Origin: Papio anubis
Taxonomy: Eukaryota > Chordata > Mammalia > Primates > Cercopithecidae
Length of the DNA stretch: 64,000 bases
Direction of reading: 5' to 3'
Assembly: GCF_008728515.1 (NCBI RefSeq)
Contig: NC_044981.1
Location: 115,042,385-115,106,384, forward strand
Shown here one piece after another: positions 34,044 through 46,823 of this stretch. Each line of letters starts with the position of its first letter. Position 1 is the stretch's first letter. Under the pieces are notes generated by a model. The model ran no database searches. It saw only the letters and a list, made by a program, of their open reading frames with translations, and was not told the DNA's origin. The position numbers and the translations under genes were made by a program.

Positions 34044-35845
34044 TTTCTATTTTATTTAATTTTATTTTTTTTAATTTTTGTGAGTACATAGTAGGTATAT
34101 ATATATTTATGGGGTACATGAGCTGTTTTGATGCAGGCGTGCAATCACAGAGAATGGGGTCTCCATTCCCTCAAGAATTTGTCCTTTGAGTTGCAAACAA
34201 TCCAATTTACACTGTTTACATTATTTTAAAATGTACAATTATGATTGACTATTATAACAATTTGATTGTGCTATCAAATGGTAGGTCTTATTTATCCTTT
34301 CTATTTTTTTTAACCCATTAACCATCCCATCTTCCCCTGCAACCCCCCACTACCCTTCTCAGCCTCCGGTAAGCATCCTTCTATTCTCTATAACCATGAA
34401 TTCAACTGTTTTAATTTTTAGATCCCACAAATAAGCGAGAACATGTGGTGTTTGTCTTTCTGTGCCTGGCTTATTTCACTTAACAAAATGACCTCCAGTT
34501 CCATCCATTTTGTTGCAAATGACAGAATCTTATTATTTTCAATGGCTGAATGATACTCCATTGTGTATATGTACCACATTTTCTAATCTATTCATCTGCT
34601 GATGAACACTTAGGTTGCTCCCAAATCTTAGCTGTTGTAAAAAGTGCTGTAACAAATGTAGGAATGCAAAGATCTCTCTGATATACCGATTTTCTTTCTT
34701 TTGTGTATATACACAGCAGGGGGATTGCTGGATCACATGGTAGCTCAATTTTTAATATTTTGAGGAACCTCCAAACTGCTCTCCATAGTGGTTGTGCTAA
34801 TTTACATTCCCACCAACAGTGTACAAGGGTTCCCTTTCCTCCACATCCTCACCAGCATTTGTTATTGCCTGTCTTTTGGATAAAAGCCATTTTAACTGGG
34901 GTGAGATGATATCTCATTATAGTTTTGATTTGCATTTCTCAGATGATCAGTGATGTTAGGCACCTTTTTATATGCTTGCTTGCCATCTTGTCTTCTTTTG
35001 AGAAATATCTATTCAAATCTTTTGCTCAGGTTTGAATCAGATTATTAGATTTTTTTTCTTGCAGAGTTGTTTGAGCTCCTTATATATTCTGGTTATTAAT
35101 CCCTTGTCAGACGGGTAGTTTGCCAAGATTTTCTCCCATTCTGTGGGTTGTCTTTTCACTTCGTTGACTGCATCATTTGCTGTGCAGAAGCTTTTTAACT
35201 TGATGTGATCCCATTTGTCTGTATTTGCTTTGGTTGCCTGTGCTTGTGGAGTATGGTTCAAGAAATCTTTGCCCCGACCAGTGTTCCGGAGAGTTTCCTC
35301 AATGTTTTCTTGCAGTGGTTTCACAGTTTGAAGTCTTATATTTAAGTCTTTAATCTATTTTGATTTGATTTTTGTATACGATGAGAGACAGGAGTCTAGT
35401 TTCATTCTTCTGCATATGGATATCCTCCAGTCTCTTCCCCAGTGTATATTCTTGGCACCTTTATCAAAAATGAGTTCACTGTCGGTGAATGGACTTGTTT
35501 CTGGGTTCTCCATTCTGTTCCATTGATCTATGTGTCTGTTTTTAATGCCAGTACCATGCTGTTTTGGTTACTATAGCTCTATAGTATAAATTGAAGTCAG
35601 GTACTGTGATTCCTCCAGTTTTGTTCTCCTTGCTTAGGATAGCTTTGGTCCTAGGTCTTTTGTGGTTCCACACACATTTTAGGATTTTTTACTATTTCTA
35701 TGAATGATGTTATTGGTATTTTGGTAGGGATGGCATAGAATCTGTAGATTGTGTTGGGTAGTATGGATATTTTAACAATATTGATTCTTCCAATCCATGA
35801 ACATGGAATATTTTTCCTTTTTTTTGGTGTCCTCCACTTTCTGTT
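34044..35845 (-). mobile_element. 5'-truncated L1 (older primate L1), 1.8 kb
   Basis: Antisense L1 beginning with its T-rich 3' end (tttttgtgagtacatagtag), 3' UTR, then ORF2 sequence up to about gaacatggaatatttttcc. Similar tttaaaaa words lie at both ends. Contains aagcgagaacatgtggtgtt and gcagaagctttttaacttga. It is more diverged than the L1s at 46.8-50.2 kb. Confidence 0.9.
34500..35845 (-). pseudogene. L1 ORF2 C-terminal remnant
   Basis: ORF2 was the L1 endonuclease/reverse transcriptase. Only the part downstream of the RT core is here. The longest open stretch (35037-35324, 95 codons) includes NDAVNEVKRQPTEWEKILAN and related text; other stretches are broken by stops and frameshifts. Without the endonuclease and RT domains it cannot act. 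Confidence 0.82.
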
Positions 35846-36164
35846 TAAAAAAATTCAAAATTCTATGAGAGTTAATAAAAACAATTATAAAAATGAAAGA
35901 ATTTTTTTAAAGCTCATCAGATGACATAATGTCCAGCCATGGTTGCAAGTCACTGCTTTAAAATGTGCTGTAAGCCTGGAGTTAGACCTGCTACTTGAAA
36001 AGCAGAATACAAGGACTTCATATACTTCTCTTTTTTTTTTTTTTTTTTTTTTGAATAAAGCTTCTACAGATTTGAATGACTTTGGATAATACATTTCTCT
36101 CTGTTCCTCCTTTAACTATGTATAATAATCATTGAAAGTACATTCTCTGGAATATTCTGCCTGG
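35846..36164. other. single-copy DNA with a poly(T) run
   Basis: T tract of about 22 bases at 36031-36052; otherwise nothing recognised. Confidence 0.5.
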
Positions 36165-36440
36165 ATTTGTCTGACTTTACTACTGTGTGACCTTGTGAAA
36201 AAGCTGTGCTTAATCTCACTGTTTCTCAGTTTCCACATCTGTAAAGTGAACTCTATATATGTTGTGAGGATTAATTGAGAGTATATATGTGTGTGTGTAT
36301 ATATATACACACACATTTATTTATATATATAAATATGTATATATATTTTATATATATACACATATATATATATATTTCTTAGAATAGTGCCTGGCACGGT
36401 TAGTGGTTTGAAAGTATTTACTATTGCAGTTGTCACTGTG
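36165..36440 (-). repeat. MIR, antisense, with a microsatellite inside
   Basis: tttctcagtttccacatctg, gttgtgaggattaattgaga and, after the AT/GT tract, tagaatagtgcctggcacgg follow the antisense MIR order. Confidence 0.75.
36278..36375. repeat. AT/GT microsatellite with 26-bp palindrome
   Basis: Mixed TA and TG/CA units. 36290-36315 is an exact palindrome, tgtgtgtgtatat plus its reverse complement. Confidence 0.92.
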
Positions 36441-37624
36441 ATTCCTCTGTCTGTTACCCACTACCTACACTCATTTTAAAAAGTCTTTTTCTTAAGTTAG
36501 CTGTCATTTTTTTAGATAATAAATAAATAAATAAAAATTTTAAAAATGCAGTGGTAACAGATGTTCCTTGTGCCATGCAGACATAAAGATTATTGCCATG
36601 AAAGACCTACGTTGGGTCATCGGGCCTGCCTAATCTCACCCATGGCTTATCTTTGTTCTGTTTAGTTTTATTTAATAAATCCAGGAGCACTATTAAAGCC
36701 TCAACATTTGCCAAGAAGGAAATCAAGTGAGAATCCAAGAAAAACAACCTAACAACAACAAAAGATCACTTTACAGTACATCAGACACAAAGGGGGCCAC
36801 CAAAGCCACCGAAGGCCACCAAAGCCACCTGTGCCCACCTTCCGCACATTTCTTGGGTCCTCTCTACTGCACCCATGCCAAAGGGTCATCTAGTCTGTCC
36901 TGGGCAGGAATCCCCCTGAGAGAATGCCCAACCTCCTATAAACAGCCGGAAGGTAAAAGTTTTTCCTTTTATTGAGCAGAATAGAGCCTAATTCTGTCTG
37001 TGGGATCAAACAGAACCTATCTAATTCCTCCCTCACATGATAATCCCAGAGTTTTTGAATGCTGTTATTCATGCGTTCATCAAATATCCGCTATATCTTG
37101 TGTGCCAACCCTGCTCTAGGCCCACTAGTCTTCTCTGTGATAAGCACTATGTGCCTCAAACATACCCCATGGGAAACAGTTTTATTCCCTTTGCCATTTT
37201 GGCTTCCCAGCTTAAAAAAAGGAATTTTTCTCCGTTTAAGGTACACTGCCCATCATCAGATACAGTCCTGACGGTAATTGTTTTTATCTTTCAGCGCAAT
37301 TCATCACTCCATCTTGGATTTCTGTGTGATAAATTTGCATACAGGGCAATTAAATTAATGTGAATTCTGTTGAATTTAGGAAAGCATAAAGGGGTTAAGT
37401 CTCTGATTTTAATGGAATTTCAATAGGTTTTAAAAACGGGTTAATATTTTTTAAAAAATCCCTCCCATTCACTCCATTTTCTGTACATTGCTTTGTTTAT
37501 AGAAAAACCTGGAAAAGTATTTCTTTTCCAAGCATATTACATGGTACTATGGTTTCCAGAATAGGTTTAAGACTACAAAGATTACTTACAGATTCTTTAC
37601 CATCCATTCTTATCAATACATTTT
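36441..37624. other. single-copy DNA, part looks constrained
   Basis: Holds a TAAA run at 36517-36535, a two-copy 19-bp repeat at 36795-36832, and an octamer/TAAT-bearing patch near 37260-37440. Overlapping frames of 60-108 codons (36727-37363) have no recognised domain. Confidence 0.45.
36795..36832 (+). repeat. two tandem copies of a 19-bp unit
   Basis: Unit ggccaccaaagccaccgaa at 36795 and again at 36814 with changes only at the end. Each unit is itself built from gccacc words. Confidence 0.9.
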
Positions 37625-37648
37625 ATGAAATTAAAATGCTAAAAACAA

Positions 37649-37933
37649 AGCCAGGCATGGAGGTTCATACTTATAACCCCAGTGTTTTGGGAAGCCAAGG
37701 TGAGAGGATAACTTGAGGCCAGAAGTTTAAGATCAGCTTGGCCAACATAGTGAGACCCCCATCTCCGCAAAAAAATGTAAAAATTAATCAGGTGTGGTGG
37801 TGCATGCCTGTAGTCCCAGTTACCCAGGAGGATGAGGCAGGAAGTTTGCTTTGAGTCCAGGAGTTCAAGGCTGCAGTGAGAAATGATCATGCACTCCAGC
37901 CTGGAACAGTCCTTGTCTGTTAAAAAATAATAA
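37649..37933 (+). mobile_element. AluJ
   Basis: Old, diverged forward Alu with ctcaaggctgcagtgag-like right arm. It has a very long duplication, about 23-24 bp, at 37625-37648 and 37934-37956 (shared core aaaatgctaaaaacaa). Confidence 0.9.
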
Positions 37934-37956
37934 TGAAATAAAATGCTAAAAACAAC

Positions 37957-39359
37957 AACATGAGCATGACATTGAACTAGTACTGAAAGTGACAGAAGAC
38001 AATGTCAGAGAAATCTTAGATGTGGAAATGTAACCAAACCATAAATTCCTTATTTTAGTGGTCAAGGCTCCGATTATCCTTCGTATATAAATCAATGGTC
38101 ACACTTTAGAGCTTTAGAAATTCTTCCTCAAAACATTTTTAGTTCCCCACTATCTTTTTTATTAAATTTTTAAAAGTCATTATGTTATTCTCCATGCTCC
38201 AGTAATCCAGTAAGGTATAACCTGGAGTTTTTGTAACATCAACACATGTGGACTGCAGGTATTCTAGAAGACATACATAGAAAACTATCATTAAGGCAAT
38301 TACGTAGTAGGTAAATTTATTCAATAAATTTGCCAGCTTTGGTTCACATATTCCATGATGCTGAAGCTTAATTAAGTCAATGTGCCGGAGAATCAAAAGA
38401 ATTCTTCCAACCAAGTTGAGCAAAAGCGCCTTGGCACTTCAATGAAAGATGCGCCAAAACTAGTTGCATTCTTGAAAACCAGAACTGAAATTGGATCCCC
38501 ACCTACTGCTGCTGGCATGGGCTCACGTGTTTCAAAACTCCCCAATTCTGCCAACTATATTTCTCCCTCTCTTGAAAGTGATTTTGTAATTACATAGCAC
38601 TTAACCTAACAGGGAAACTATCTCTTGGCTGGAACTTACGTGCTAGGGGGAAAGGGGCATAATTTCCTCACAATCTCATTCCAACTGCAGAACATGTTTG
38701 CTGTCCTCTTTTTTTCGTCAAGAACTGCCAGGTCTTTATAGGAGAAATAATTAAGGGCAATGTTAAAAATGAGACTTTTCATTGATCTAAGCAGAACTCA
38801 AGTCATAAGTCCTGATATTTAAGCATCATTTACTAAAAAAACAAAAAAAAAGTTAGTATATTTATGTAAAAAATAATCTTGTCAGTCTGGCGTAACTCAC
38901 TTTGGCTGTTGTGTTAAATTTGCAATTTTTCTAGTCGTCAGTCTTCGTGTTAGAAACAAAACATTATTTTCTCATAATATTAAGCCTATATTCCAGATTA
39001 AACACCAGGGTTATTAAATTCAAAAATGTGCATTTTTAATCCAACCACTATGGGAAATTAAGGCCTAAAAACATACATGCAGCCTCATAGGGTAAGATAG
39101 AATGTCTTCTAGAAAGATTATTAGAGAGTAGTATCAACGAAAGCTAGACGCATACCGAGACTAACTCCATCCTGCCCAGATTTCAATTTCTGCATAAACA
39201 TGGAAAAATCAAACCCTCCAGCTCCCAGCAAGGAAGGTGGCTTGTTTTTTTGTTTTTTTTGTTTTTGTTTTTTGTTCTGTTTTGTTTTTTAATGAAATGA
39301 ATGTACTCTGTTCGTAAGTATGCCAAATGTCAATTTACATGAACTCTTTGTGAACAGCT
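37957..39359. other. single-copy DNA
   Basis: No transposon recognised; a T/G-rich run lies at 39246-39291. The 94-codon antisense frame at 38139-38423 has no recognised domain. Confidence 0.5.
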
Positions 39360-39465
39360 TAGTGAAAAGATATTGGTTAGGAAATTGGGAAACCTATGCT
39401 CCAGACCTGGCTTTACACATTACTAGTTCTGTGACACTGAGCTGCCCTCACTGGTCCTCAGAAGA
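39360..39465 (-). repeat. MIR, antisense
   Basis: gggaaacctatgctccagac, ttacacattactagttctgt and cactggtcctcag mirror the 3' half of MIR. Confidence 0.6.
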
Positions 39466-40267
39466 ACTGAAGAGCAGCCAGGCCCTGGTGCGGGGAGATG
39501 CAGCCACTGAGAGGCTGCCACATTCTTGTCGCTCCTCCAACTCAACTTACTATTGTCAGTTGCTAACTAGAGCAAATTTGAAGCACTGATCCCTGTAGTT
39601 TTGAAGTAAGGATTGCCTCTGGGGAATGTCTGACTCTAATAATAATAATTTTTAAAAGGTCCAACCTAGAAATCTAATGAAAAAGGATCTCTCTCTTCAT
39701 CAGTATAAACCCATCAATATAACATCTACATACACCTCCATGCTGAGAAAAATTATTGTACAGGACACTGAAAATATTCTACTGCATAATATATCTGTGG
39801 GCCTGAAATCGTGCTGCCAATAGACTGTTTTATTAATATCCCCCCTAAACCTCAATTTAATTTCTGTTGTAATTTACCCAGAAATAACTTCAGTTAATAT
39901 ATTTGATGCAATTCCCCAAGAAGAAACATAAGATCTGTTTCTTTTTAAAGAATGAGAATCTTGAACTTGGGCAGTCTTATCTTTTCAATTTCATCTTTAC
40001 TTTTACATGGCCTTAAAATTATAGCACAGTAATTTGTGTATACTTAGGAAATGTATTTCCATTCCATCCATTCCTTCCATTTCAGTTGATTCTTATCAAC
40101 TTCAAATAACGTAGCCCCTCTTCCACTAGTTCCAGACACAGTTGGGCTTTCAGCATCCCTCATCCTCCACACCCACACATTTCATTTTAGCATTATTGGC
40201 CTGAATATTTCTTTCTTCTATGTTCAATTACCTATTAACTCTTCTTATTCTAGAACTACTCTATTTT
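39466..40267. other. single-copy AT-rich DNA
   Basis: Nothing recognised. Confidence 0.5.
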
Positions 40268-40277
40268 ATTGGGCGAG

Positions 40278-40600
40278 TTTTTTTGTTGTTTTTCTTTTCT
40301 TTTCTTTTTTTTTTTTTTGAGACAGAGTCTCACACTGTCTCCCAGGCTAGAGTGCAGGGGTGCAATCTCGGCTCACTGCAACCCCCGCCTCCCAGGTTCA
40401 AGTGATTCTCCTGCCTCAGCCTCCCGAGTAGCTGGGATTACAGGCTACCACCACCACGCCTGGCTAATTTTTGTATTTTTAGTAGAGACAGGGTTTCACT
40501 ATGTTGGCCACGATGGTCTTGAACTCCTGACCTCAGATGATTCACCCACCTCAGCCTCCCAAAATGCTGGGATTACAGGCATGAGCCACTACGCCTGCCC
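40278..40600 (-). mobile_element. AluS
   Basis: Antisense full-length with a T-rich tail. Likely duplications are attgggcgag (40268-40277) and actgggtgag (40602-40611). Confidence 0.92.
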
Positions 40601-40611
40601 TACTGGGTGAG

Positions 40612-43081
40612 AATTTTTGTGACAATGTTTGTTTCCACAAAGATCACTTCAAACATAGCAAAGGAACACTTCTGAAATATGACCTGATATACTATCCCTA
40701 TAGATAATTTGGAAAAATACATTAGTATAATTTTTAATGCAGAATTAATGGCATTAACTCAGCACTATTACCCTTTCCAGTCCAATTGTTTGGTTTAGAA
40801 TTGAAAATGTTATGTTGAAAATGATGCACTTTCAGTCTTTAGCCTGTCCAACCCAAATGGGAATGAAAGGTATCTAAGAAGTGAAAGGTTTGACCAGTTC
40901 TCAAGCTGTTATGTGGTTCTCAATCTGTGTGAGAATATTTTAAAAATGTGAAATGCATTTGTATCTCTTACAAAGTAAGACAGCAAAACCAGAATGAAAC
41001 AAGTTGCTGCAATTTGATGTGAGCAAATTCAGGCAGCTGCTGTTATACTAATGAGATTGGAAGTCTCTTACAACTCTGCTGAGTCTTCAGCCCCTTCCTT
41101 TAGGACAATTGAGTGCTAATTCAAGTGAAGGAAGCAATGCACTAAGATAGCTTTCATGAAATATGAACACTCCCTAGTACCCATTCCTTCTGGCAGCTGC
41201 TTCTTCATGAAAACCCCAAAATGCATAATTGCATTCACGGTGAAGTAAACTGTGTCAAATCTATGGGTCGACGGGCAACATACCGTGATTAATCCTTTAA
41301 TACCACATAAGACACGAAGAACGGTAACATGAGACAAAAATAATGCTTTAACTTAATTATTTAATTTTGTTTCTTATTTTCTATCTTTCTAATAAGTGTT
41401 TCAATTCATGACCAGGACTGAGCATTATAATCTACGGTATGTTTATTTTCAAACAACGTGTACATGGACATGTGTTCCGTTGGGAAGATCTGATCAAAGT
41501 GTGAGCTCAGGACGCACCGAAGTTCCTACTCTCTAAAACAATATTAAATTGGCACGTGTACGATGTTTTTTTCTTTTTTTAAACCACAAGGTACAGTCAT
41601 ATACAAATCATACAGTAAAATAAGTCCTTACATGAGTTAGAGAGGTTGTTCTAGAAATAAAAATAAACCGATTATCCAAATATCTGAATGAAATAGTTGC
41701 CCGCAGTCCAGCAAAAGAAAAAAAAAAAAAAAGTCTGATTTATGGTGTTTAGGGGACGGACAAATAATGTGCATTTACAATCTATAAACTCATATGGGAG
41801 AAACCTGATGGATTTTGTGATTTGCTTATTTTTGGATACCCATTTCCTAATGAACTGTTGCCAAGTTGCTGGACACACCACACTGATGGAGAATAGAAGA
41901 TGGATCTCAAACACGCTCCACTGAAGAAGCGTGTAAACTCAGTCTCATCTGTCTGCGGTCAGCCTGTACATTCTAAATGGAACCCATGGAAAGCTAATAA
42001 ATCTGTCAGCCTTTCATGTTATGTTTGTCACCCAAATAAAATAATCAGAGTTCGGTCCCAATCACAGCAAGAACAGCCCACCCATGATTTTTAAGACTGT
42101 ACGATTGTGACGATCTAGTTTTAAGTTTTAGCATTCATTCCATATTGCCTGGTGCACTGTTCACACACAGTCAAGGGTAGAACTGCTATAGCAGCATTCC
42201 ATTTCCTTAAGGAATCAGATTTGAGGTAGCCTCATCTCACCTCTGCCCTCATCCACAAGAATCCATAATTTGTTCTCACACTTTCTGCTTTCTCAAAGTC
42301 TCTCGAAGATGTCCTATTACCATCTGACAGAACATAGAGACCCTGTGATCAAGTCTTGACAAGCCTCATCTCATTAGTGTCATTTTTAATCATCAAGGGT
42401 GACAATCCATGATAAATTATGTCAAAACATAGGATTCTAAATGAGGAGAGGGAGGGTGGAGAAAAGTGATGTATTCCAAGAATAGATATGTTTCTTTACC
42501 TAATTTTGAAAGTGAAGAAAAAGACAAATCAGAGATCAGGGAACCCTGTGAACTAGACAGGAGGGTGGGAGGAGGCTCCATATGAAACTCCCAAGAATGG
42601 GAGGCTGGTCATCGCTCAGTGCTATTTCTTTACCTCTTTTATCTATCAAGGAATAGAAAACCTATCTGAAGCCAAGAAGAAAAATCAAAGAAAAGTTTAC
42701 CATCCCAAAGTATGGACTTTTCCTTAGTCTCTATGCAGGCACAGGCTGACTCCCGGGTGAACTCCCTAGAGCAGGGTTGGAGTGACAGCAGAGATACCTG
42801 GAAGAGGACAGGTCAGGGAAAACTGCTGCAGAAGTCATTAGAGCTCCTGACTAAATAGAATATCCATGAGGAACCATTCCTACGACCTTTCCATTGAGAA
42901 GGAGCTCCTCACGGACCCAGAGGCTCAATATCTAGCATCTGTTCTGACCACACTGCAAAGAGGATCCATGTTCCCTGGTCATTTTTCCTCCAAGTAGAGT
43001 GGCTCTCACTCCCCAAACCAGAATGCTCCAGGAGAAACAGGCAGCAGGAGAGGGATGGGGTGACCACGACTGGTCCGACAC
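40612..43081. other. 2.5 kb single-copy DNA
   Basis: No transposon, tandem repeat or convincing exon seen. The frames at 41116-42094 are 60-80 codons and overlap on both strands. An A run lies at 41718-41732. Confidence 0.5.
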
Positions 43082-43150
43082 ACACCTCCTGGTCCCATAT
43101 ACACCTCCTGGTCCCATACACACCTCCTGGTCCCATGCATACCTGCTGGG
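43082..43150 (+). repeat. 19-bp minisatellite, 3.5 copies
   Basis: Unit acacctcctggtcccatat at 43082, 43101 and 43120 with changes in the last bases, then a degenerate partial copy. The antisense GPGGVYG-type frame through it is an artefact. Confidence 0.93.
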
Positions 43151-44440
43151 ACCTCTTGGAGCCCCAGCAGTACACTAAGTTCAGCATTTGTTTCCTTACT
43201 GCCGCAGAAGTCAGGCTGTTACAATAAAATACATGTAAATGACACTTTTACATGAATAACTGAGAGAAACAGCCAATGACCAGTCTGGTAGTGAGGTCTT
43301 TGGCTTTACCAAGCAGTGAAGCAAAACTGTGTTCGTTTTCACAAATCTCTTGTGACAAGAAATGGAACGGAAGTATGAACTGACAATGGTTCTGGTTCTC
43401 TTCACTTCTAATTCTAACTCAGGAAAGAAACATTTCAAGTTTAATGCTGAGGCCTCAAAGGAGGTCACAGAAAAGTATGTGGACATGTCCTTTTCCCCCC
43501 AAAGGATTTCACTAGTCAAAATCTCAGATTTTATCTGGAAGAAAAGAATTTTTAAAAATTTAAAAAATGCATTTTCCCTACAATTCTGACAACTTCTATG
43601 GCTAGTTTAGATTAGAATTTATACTTTAATAATTAACATTGTGCTCACAGATTCATTAACATTTTACAATTTTAGAAACCTTATCTCACTGCAAATTTTA
43701 AATTGTTGTGGCAAGCAAAATTATCTGAAACTTATCACAACATTGTGCAGTCTGAAAATACAAACCTCTTAGCCCTGTTTGTCTCTTTGACTGCCTTCTC
43801 GCCTTTAGAGTCAGGCTTCTTTCAAGAAACCTATACATTCTCCTTATTCACTTCTAAACCCACAGCAATTTGGCATTCTTTGCCATCACTCCATCAAGGT
43901 CACAGAAGTCCTAGCCTTGTCCAATCAAAGGGACACTTGGAACCATTTGGTATGCTTCCACGTGCCCCTTGGAACTCTCCCTCATCTTCTGCAACCTCCC
44001 CCACTGTGGTTCTCAGTTCTCCTCCCACTCCACTGACCAGATGTCCTCAGTGTTCTATGACACAGTGTCAGCGTTCATTATTGAACAGTTCTCCTGCCCT
44101 CCCTTGAAATGTCTGTGTTCCCCAGAAGTACATCCTCAGCCTTTGTCCCTTTAATTTGTGCATATTCAGTTCCAATTAATCTGCAACCTCAACCTCTACC
44201 CAGGCTTTTTCTTCTCTCCTGTCTTCTTCCCCAACTTTATGCACTTGGGACACACCTTCAGGACATACATCAACACAGTGCTAAATATTAATGATAGATA
44301 CACAGTAGGTGCAGATTGACGAATGAATGAATGCATGCACATGTCAGATGTACAGAAGAAGATGGTCTTAACTCTGCAGGGGATCCAAGGGCTGGATTCC
44401 AGAAAGAGCAGAATGAGATGCCTGGGTTCTATTCAGTCTT
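43151..44440. other. unassigned DNA, pyrimidine-rich second half
   Basis: A frame of 134 codons (43703-44107, +) runs through text rich in CTCC/CTTC. The pattern faintly recalls a very old LINE, but I cannot support a family. No domain recognised; the antisense 102-codon frame at 43211-43519 is also featureless. Confidence 0.4.
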
Positions 44441-44590
44441 CCCAGTGCAATTTCTCACAGCTACCTGTGAAGTCAGCATCATCATGATTATCCTCTTTTT
44501 AATCTATGTAGACATTGGGTAGATGAATGCCTCAAACCCAGGGCTTTCTGATTCAAAATCTATATTGTTTTCTGCTGTACTATATTGCTG
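44440..44590 (+). repeat. possible MIR fragment
   Basis: catgattatcctctttttaa, then ctcaaacccagggctttctg and a following ctgctgtactat stretch fit the last third of MIR. Confidence 0.45.
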
Positions 44591-44640
44591 CCAAAAAAGC
44601 AGGGGAAAGAGAACCATGCTTTTTCATTTTAAAAAGAATA

Positions 44641-44960
44641 TGCTAGCCGCGGTGGCTCATGCCTGTAATCCCAACATTTCGAGAGGTTGAAGCAGGTGGT
44701 TCACTTGAGCTCAGGAGTTGGAGACCAGCTGGGAACCATGGCGAAACTCCTTCTCTAGAAAAAATACAAAAATTAGTCAGGTGTAGTGGTGCATGCATGT
44801 AGTCCCAGCTACTTGGGGGACTGTGGTGGGAAGATTGCTTGAACCCAGGAGGCGGAGGTTGCAGGGAGCCATGATCACACCATTGAAATCCAGTTCAGGC
44901 GATAGAGCCAGACCTTGTCTCAAAAATAAAACAAAATAAAATAATTGGTAAAAGAAAAGA
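44641..44960 (+). mobile_element. Alu (J/S, diverged)
   Basis: Forward Alu lacking its first few bases (starts tgctagccgcggtggctc), with tail aaaataaaacaaaataaaat. Perfect 10-bp duplications aaaaagaata at 44631-44640 and 44961-44970. Confidence 0.92.
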
Positions 44961-44970
44961 AAAAAGAATA

Positions 44971-46823
44971 CCTGGCAACTTTGTCACCTCCAGACTCCAC
45001 TGCATCAATGGTGTGGTGACTCTGCCTGGAGGGCCTGGCATAATCCAGCCAAAGTAGCATGGCACCAGGAAGGAGGGAGCCATCCCAAGGAGCAGCTATG
45101 CAGGCCTGGGGTGCTCTGAGTGTCCTGGCCAGCAGGGTGGTTCTTATCTGGGCAGTATCTAGGTGACCAGAGGACAGGGTGGGTCAGTCATGCCCAGAGG
45201 GAGAAGTCACCCTGTAAGCTACCAGATCATGACTCCCTGGTGATTCCTAGCTACAGCCACAGAAGGACTGTTCAGGGAGCCTGGAGCTCATGTGAGTTTG
45301 AAGCAAGAGTCAGGAAAAAACTGGTTGCAGCATAAAGTTTTGCCTTGGAAAACAATGGCTCTTGAAGAGATCATGAAATTTATATGACTAGAATTACTGG
45401 TATAATTTTCTTGCTTTATTGAAATAAATAAATCATGTTTTAGAACGTGATGACTCTTCTCTGTTCAACTGCAATGTTTAATTTTGTAAGTACACTTTCT
45501 GGTAGGGTGAGAGGAAATACATCTAAAAAGCTATTAAGATTTTATCAAACGTTATCAATTCACGACACAGAAGTATGTCACATACGTGAGTGAGAAGGAT
45601 AACCTGAAATAATTACGAATAGATTTTTGTTCACAGCAAACCCACAACTGGGCTCTCTTAATAAATAGTCTCCTTGTACTGTAGAGTTGAATAAGTGAAA
45701 GGGATTAACTCAGGGTCTGAAAACACATCTCAGCAGTGCTCAAGGGACAGTATCTCAACAGACATCTGGAGGAGCCACTGATTAATTAATAGATTAATTA
45801 ATCAGACAGCTGTACTCTTAGGAGAGAATTTAATTGTTTGGATTAATAACCTTACTAATTAATCCTAAAAATCATCAACCTTACAGTTGAGAAAATGGTG
45901 ATTTTCTAAAGATCCATCTGTATGATAAATATCCTTCCAAAATACTTGCTGGCTAACTAGACAATGGCATCCCAGGATGCCCATGCTATCACGAATCCAG
46001 GTGATTCCTCAGCTGGGCGTCCACTCCCCACATTTCCACCATGACCCAGAACCATAAGCACTTAAGGCATGAAAGAAAAGTCCTCAAATGACATTTATCT
46101 GAAACTTAAAGCACATGGCCCTCAAAAGTAACCCATTTCCTCTGAAATGGAAGGTTCTGAATAAATGTAAAGAAACATTACCATCAGCTCATGCAACTAG
46201 TTCACGTGACATTTTTCTAAATAAAATCAAATCAGACATAGACCCTTCTTCCATAACACCTATCTAACCAATGAAGCAGATGTGTACAAATGTTAGTGGA
46301 TGGGCAGTTTTGTTAAGTAAATTTTAAAAATACTTGTAAAAGAAGTATTGTTTATGAAGTGTGGCTAGAGTAAATCTAAGTGATGTTTATCATTCCTATA
46401 GTTTTATAGAGTTTTTGGTAATAGCTCATTAATAATTGGGGAAAGAGAAATACTGGAGTGCTTAATAGCTCATTATTCAAATTGAATTATTAACGTGACA
46501 ATCTCACAGCAAATGATAATCCCATTTTCTCTGAAAAATATATTTGTAGAGAATGAACATTAGTTTCCATTAGAATTCATATATACATACAAACCAAAAT
46601 TTTGCCAGAGTGGCAATTATGGCCATAACCACAGACTAGTAGGCCTAATAAATATGCAACTGAAAATATACTTTTTAATCAATGTTTAAAAATCATGCTA
46701 AGTTTAACACTTGAGAATATTTTATAAGAAACTTTACAGTACTGAAGGCACCGAGGCAAAGACAGTCATTAGCCAATAACTCATCTACACTATGACATAT
46801 TGCTTGACAAATCACAGGAGTCA
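44971..46823. other. single-copy DNA with a TAAT-rich cluster
   Basis: No transposon recognised. The inverted TAATTA cluster at 45778-45865 is listed separately. No gene seen. Confidence 0.5.
45778..45865. promoter_or_regulatory. possible homeodomain-type site cluster
   Basis: 13-bp perfect arms ctgattaattaat and attaattaatcag flank a 2-base spacer (45778-45805). About 35 bases on, ggattaat (45840-45847) faces attaatcc (45858-45865). TAATTA words fit Q50 homeodomain sites and TAATCC words fit K50 (OTX/PITX-like) sites. Binding is inference only. Confidence 0.3.

Noticed and set aside
36031..36075. Processed pseudogene end marked by a poly(T) run
   Set aside because: No AATAAA precedes the run on the minus strand and no duplicated flanks are visible.
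42909..43187. Frame with repeated GPGGVYG-like units
   Set aside because: The repeat comes from a 19-bp DNA minisatellite, not from a structural protein.
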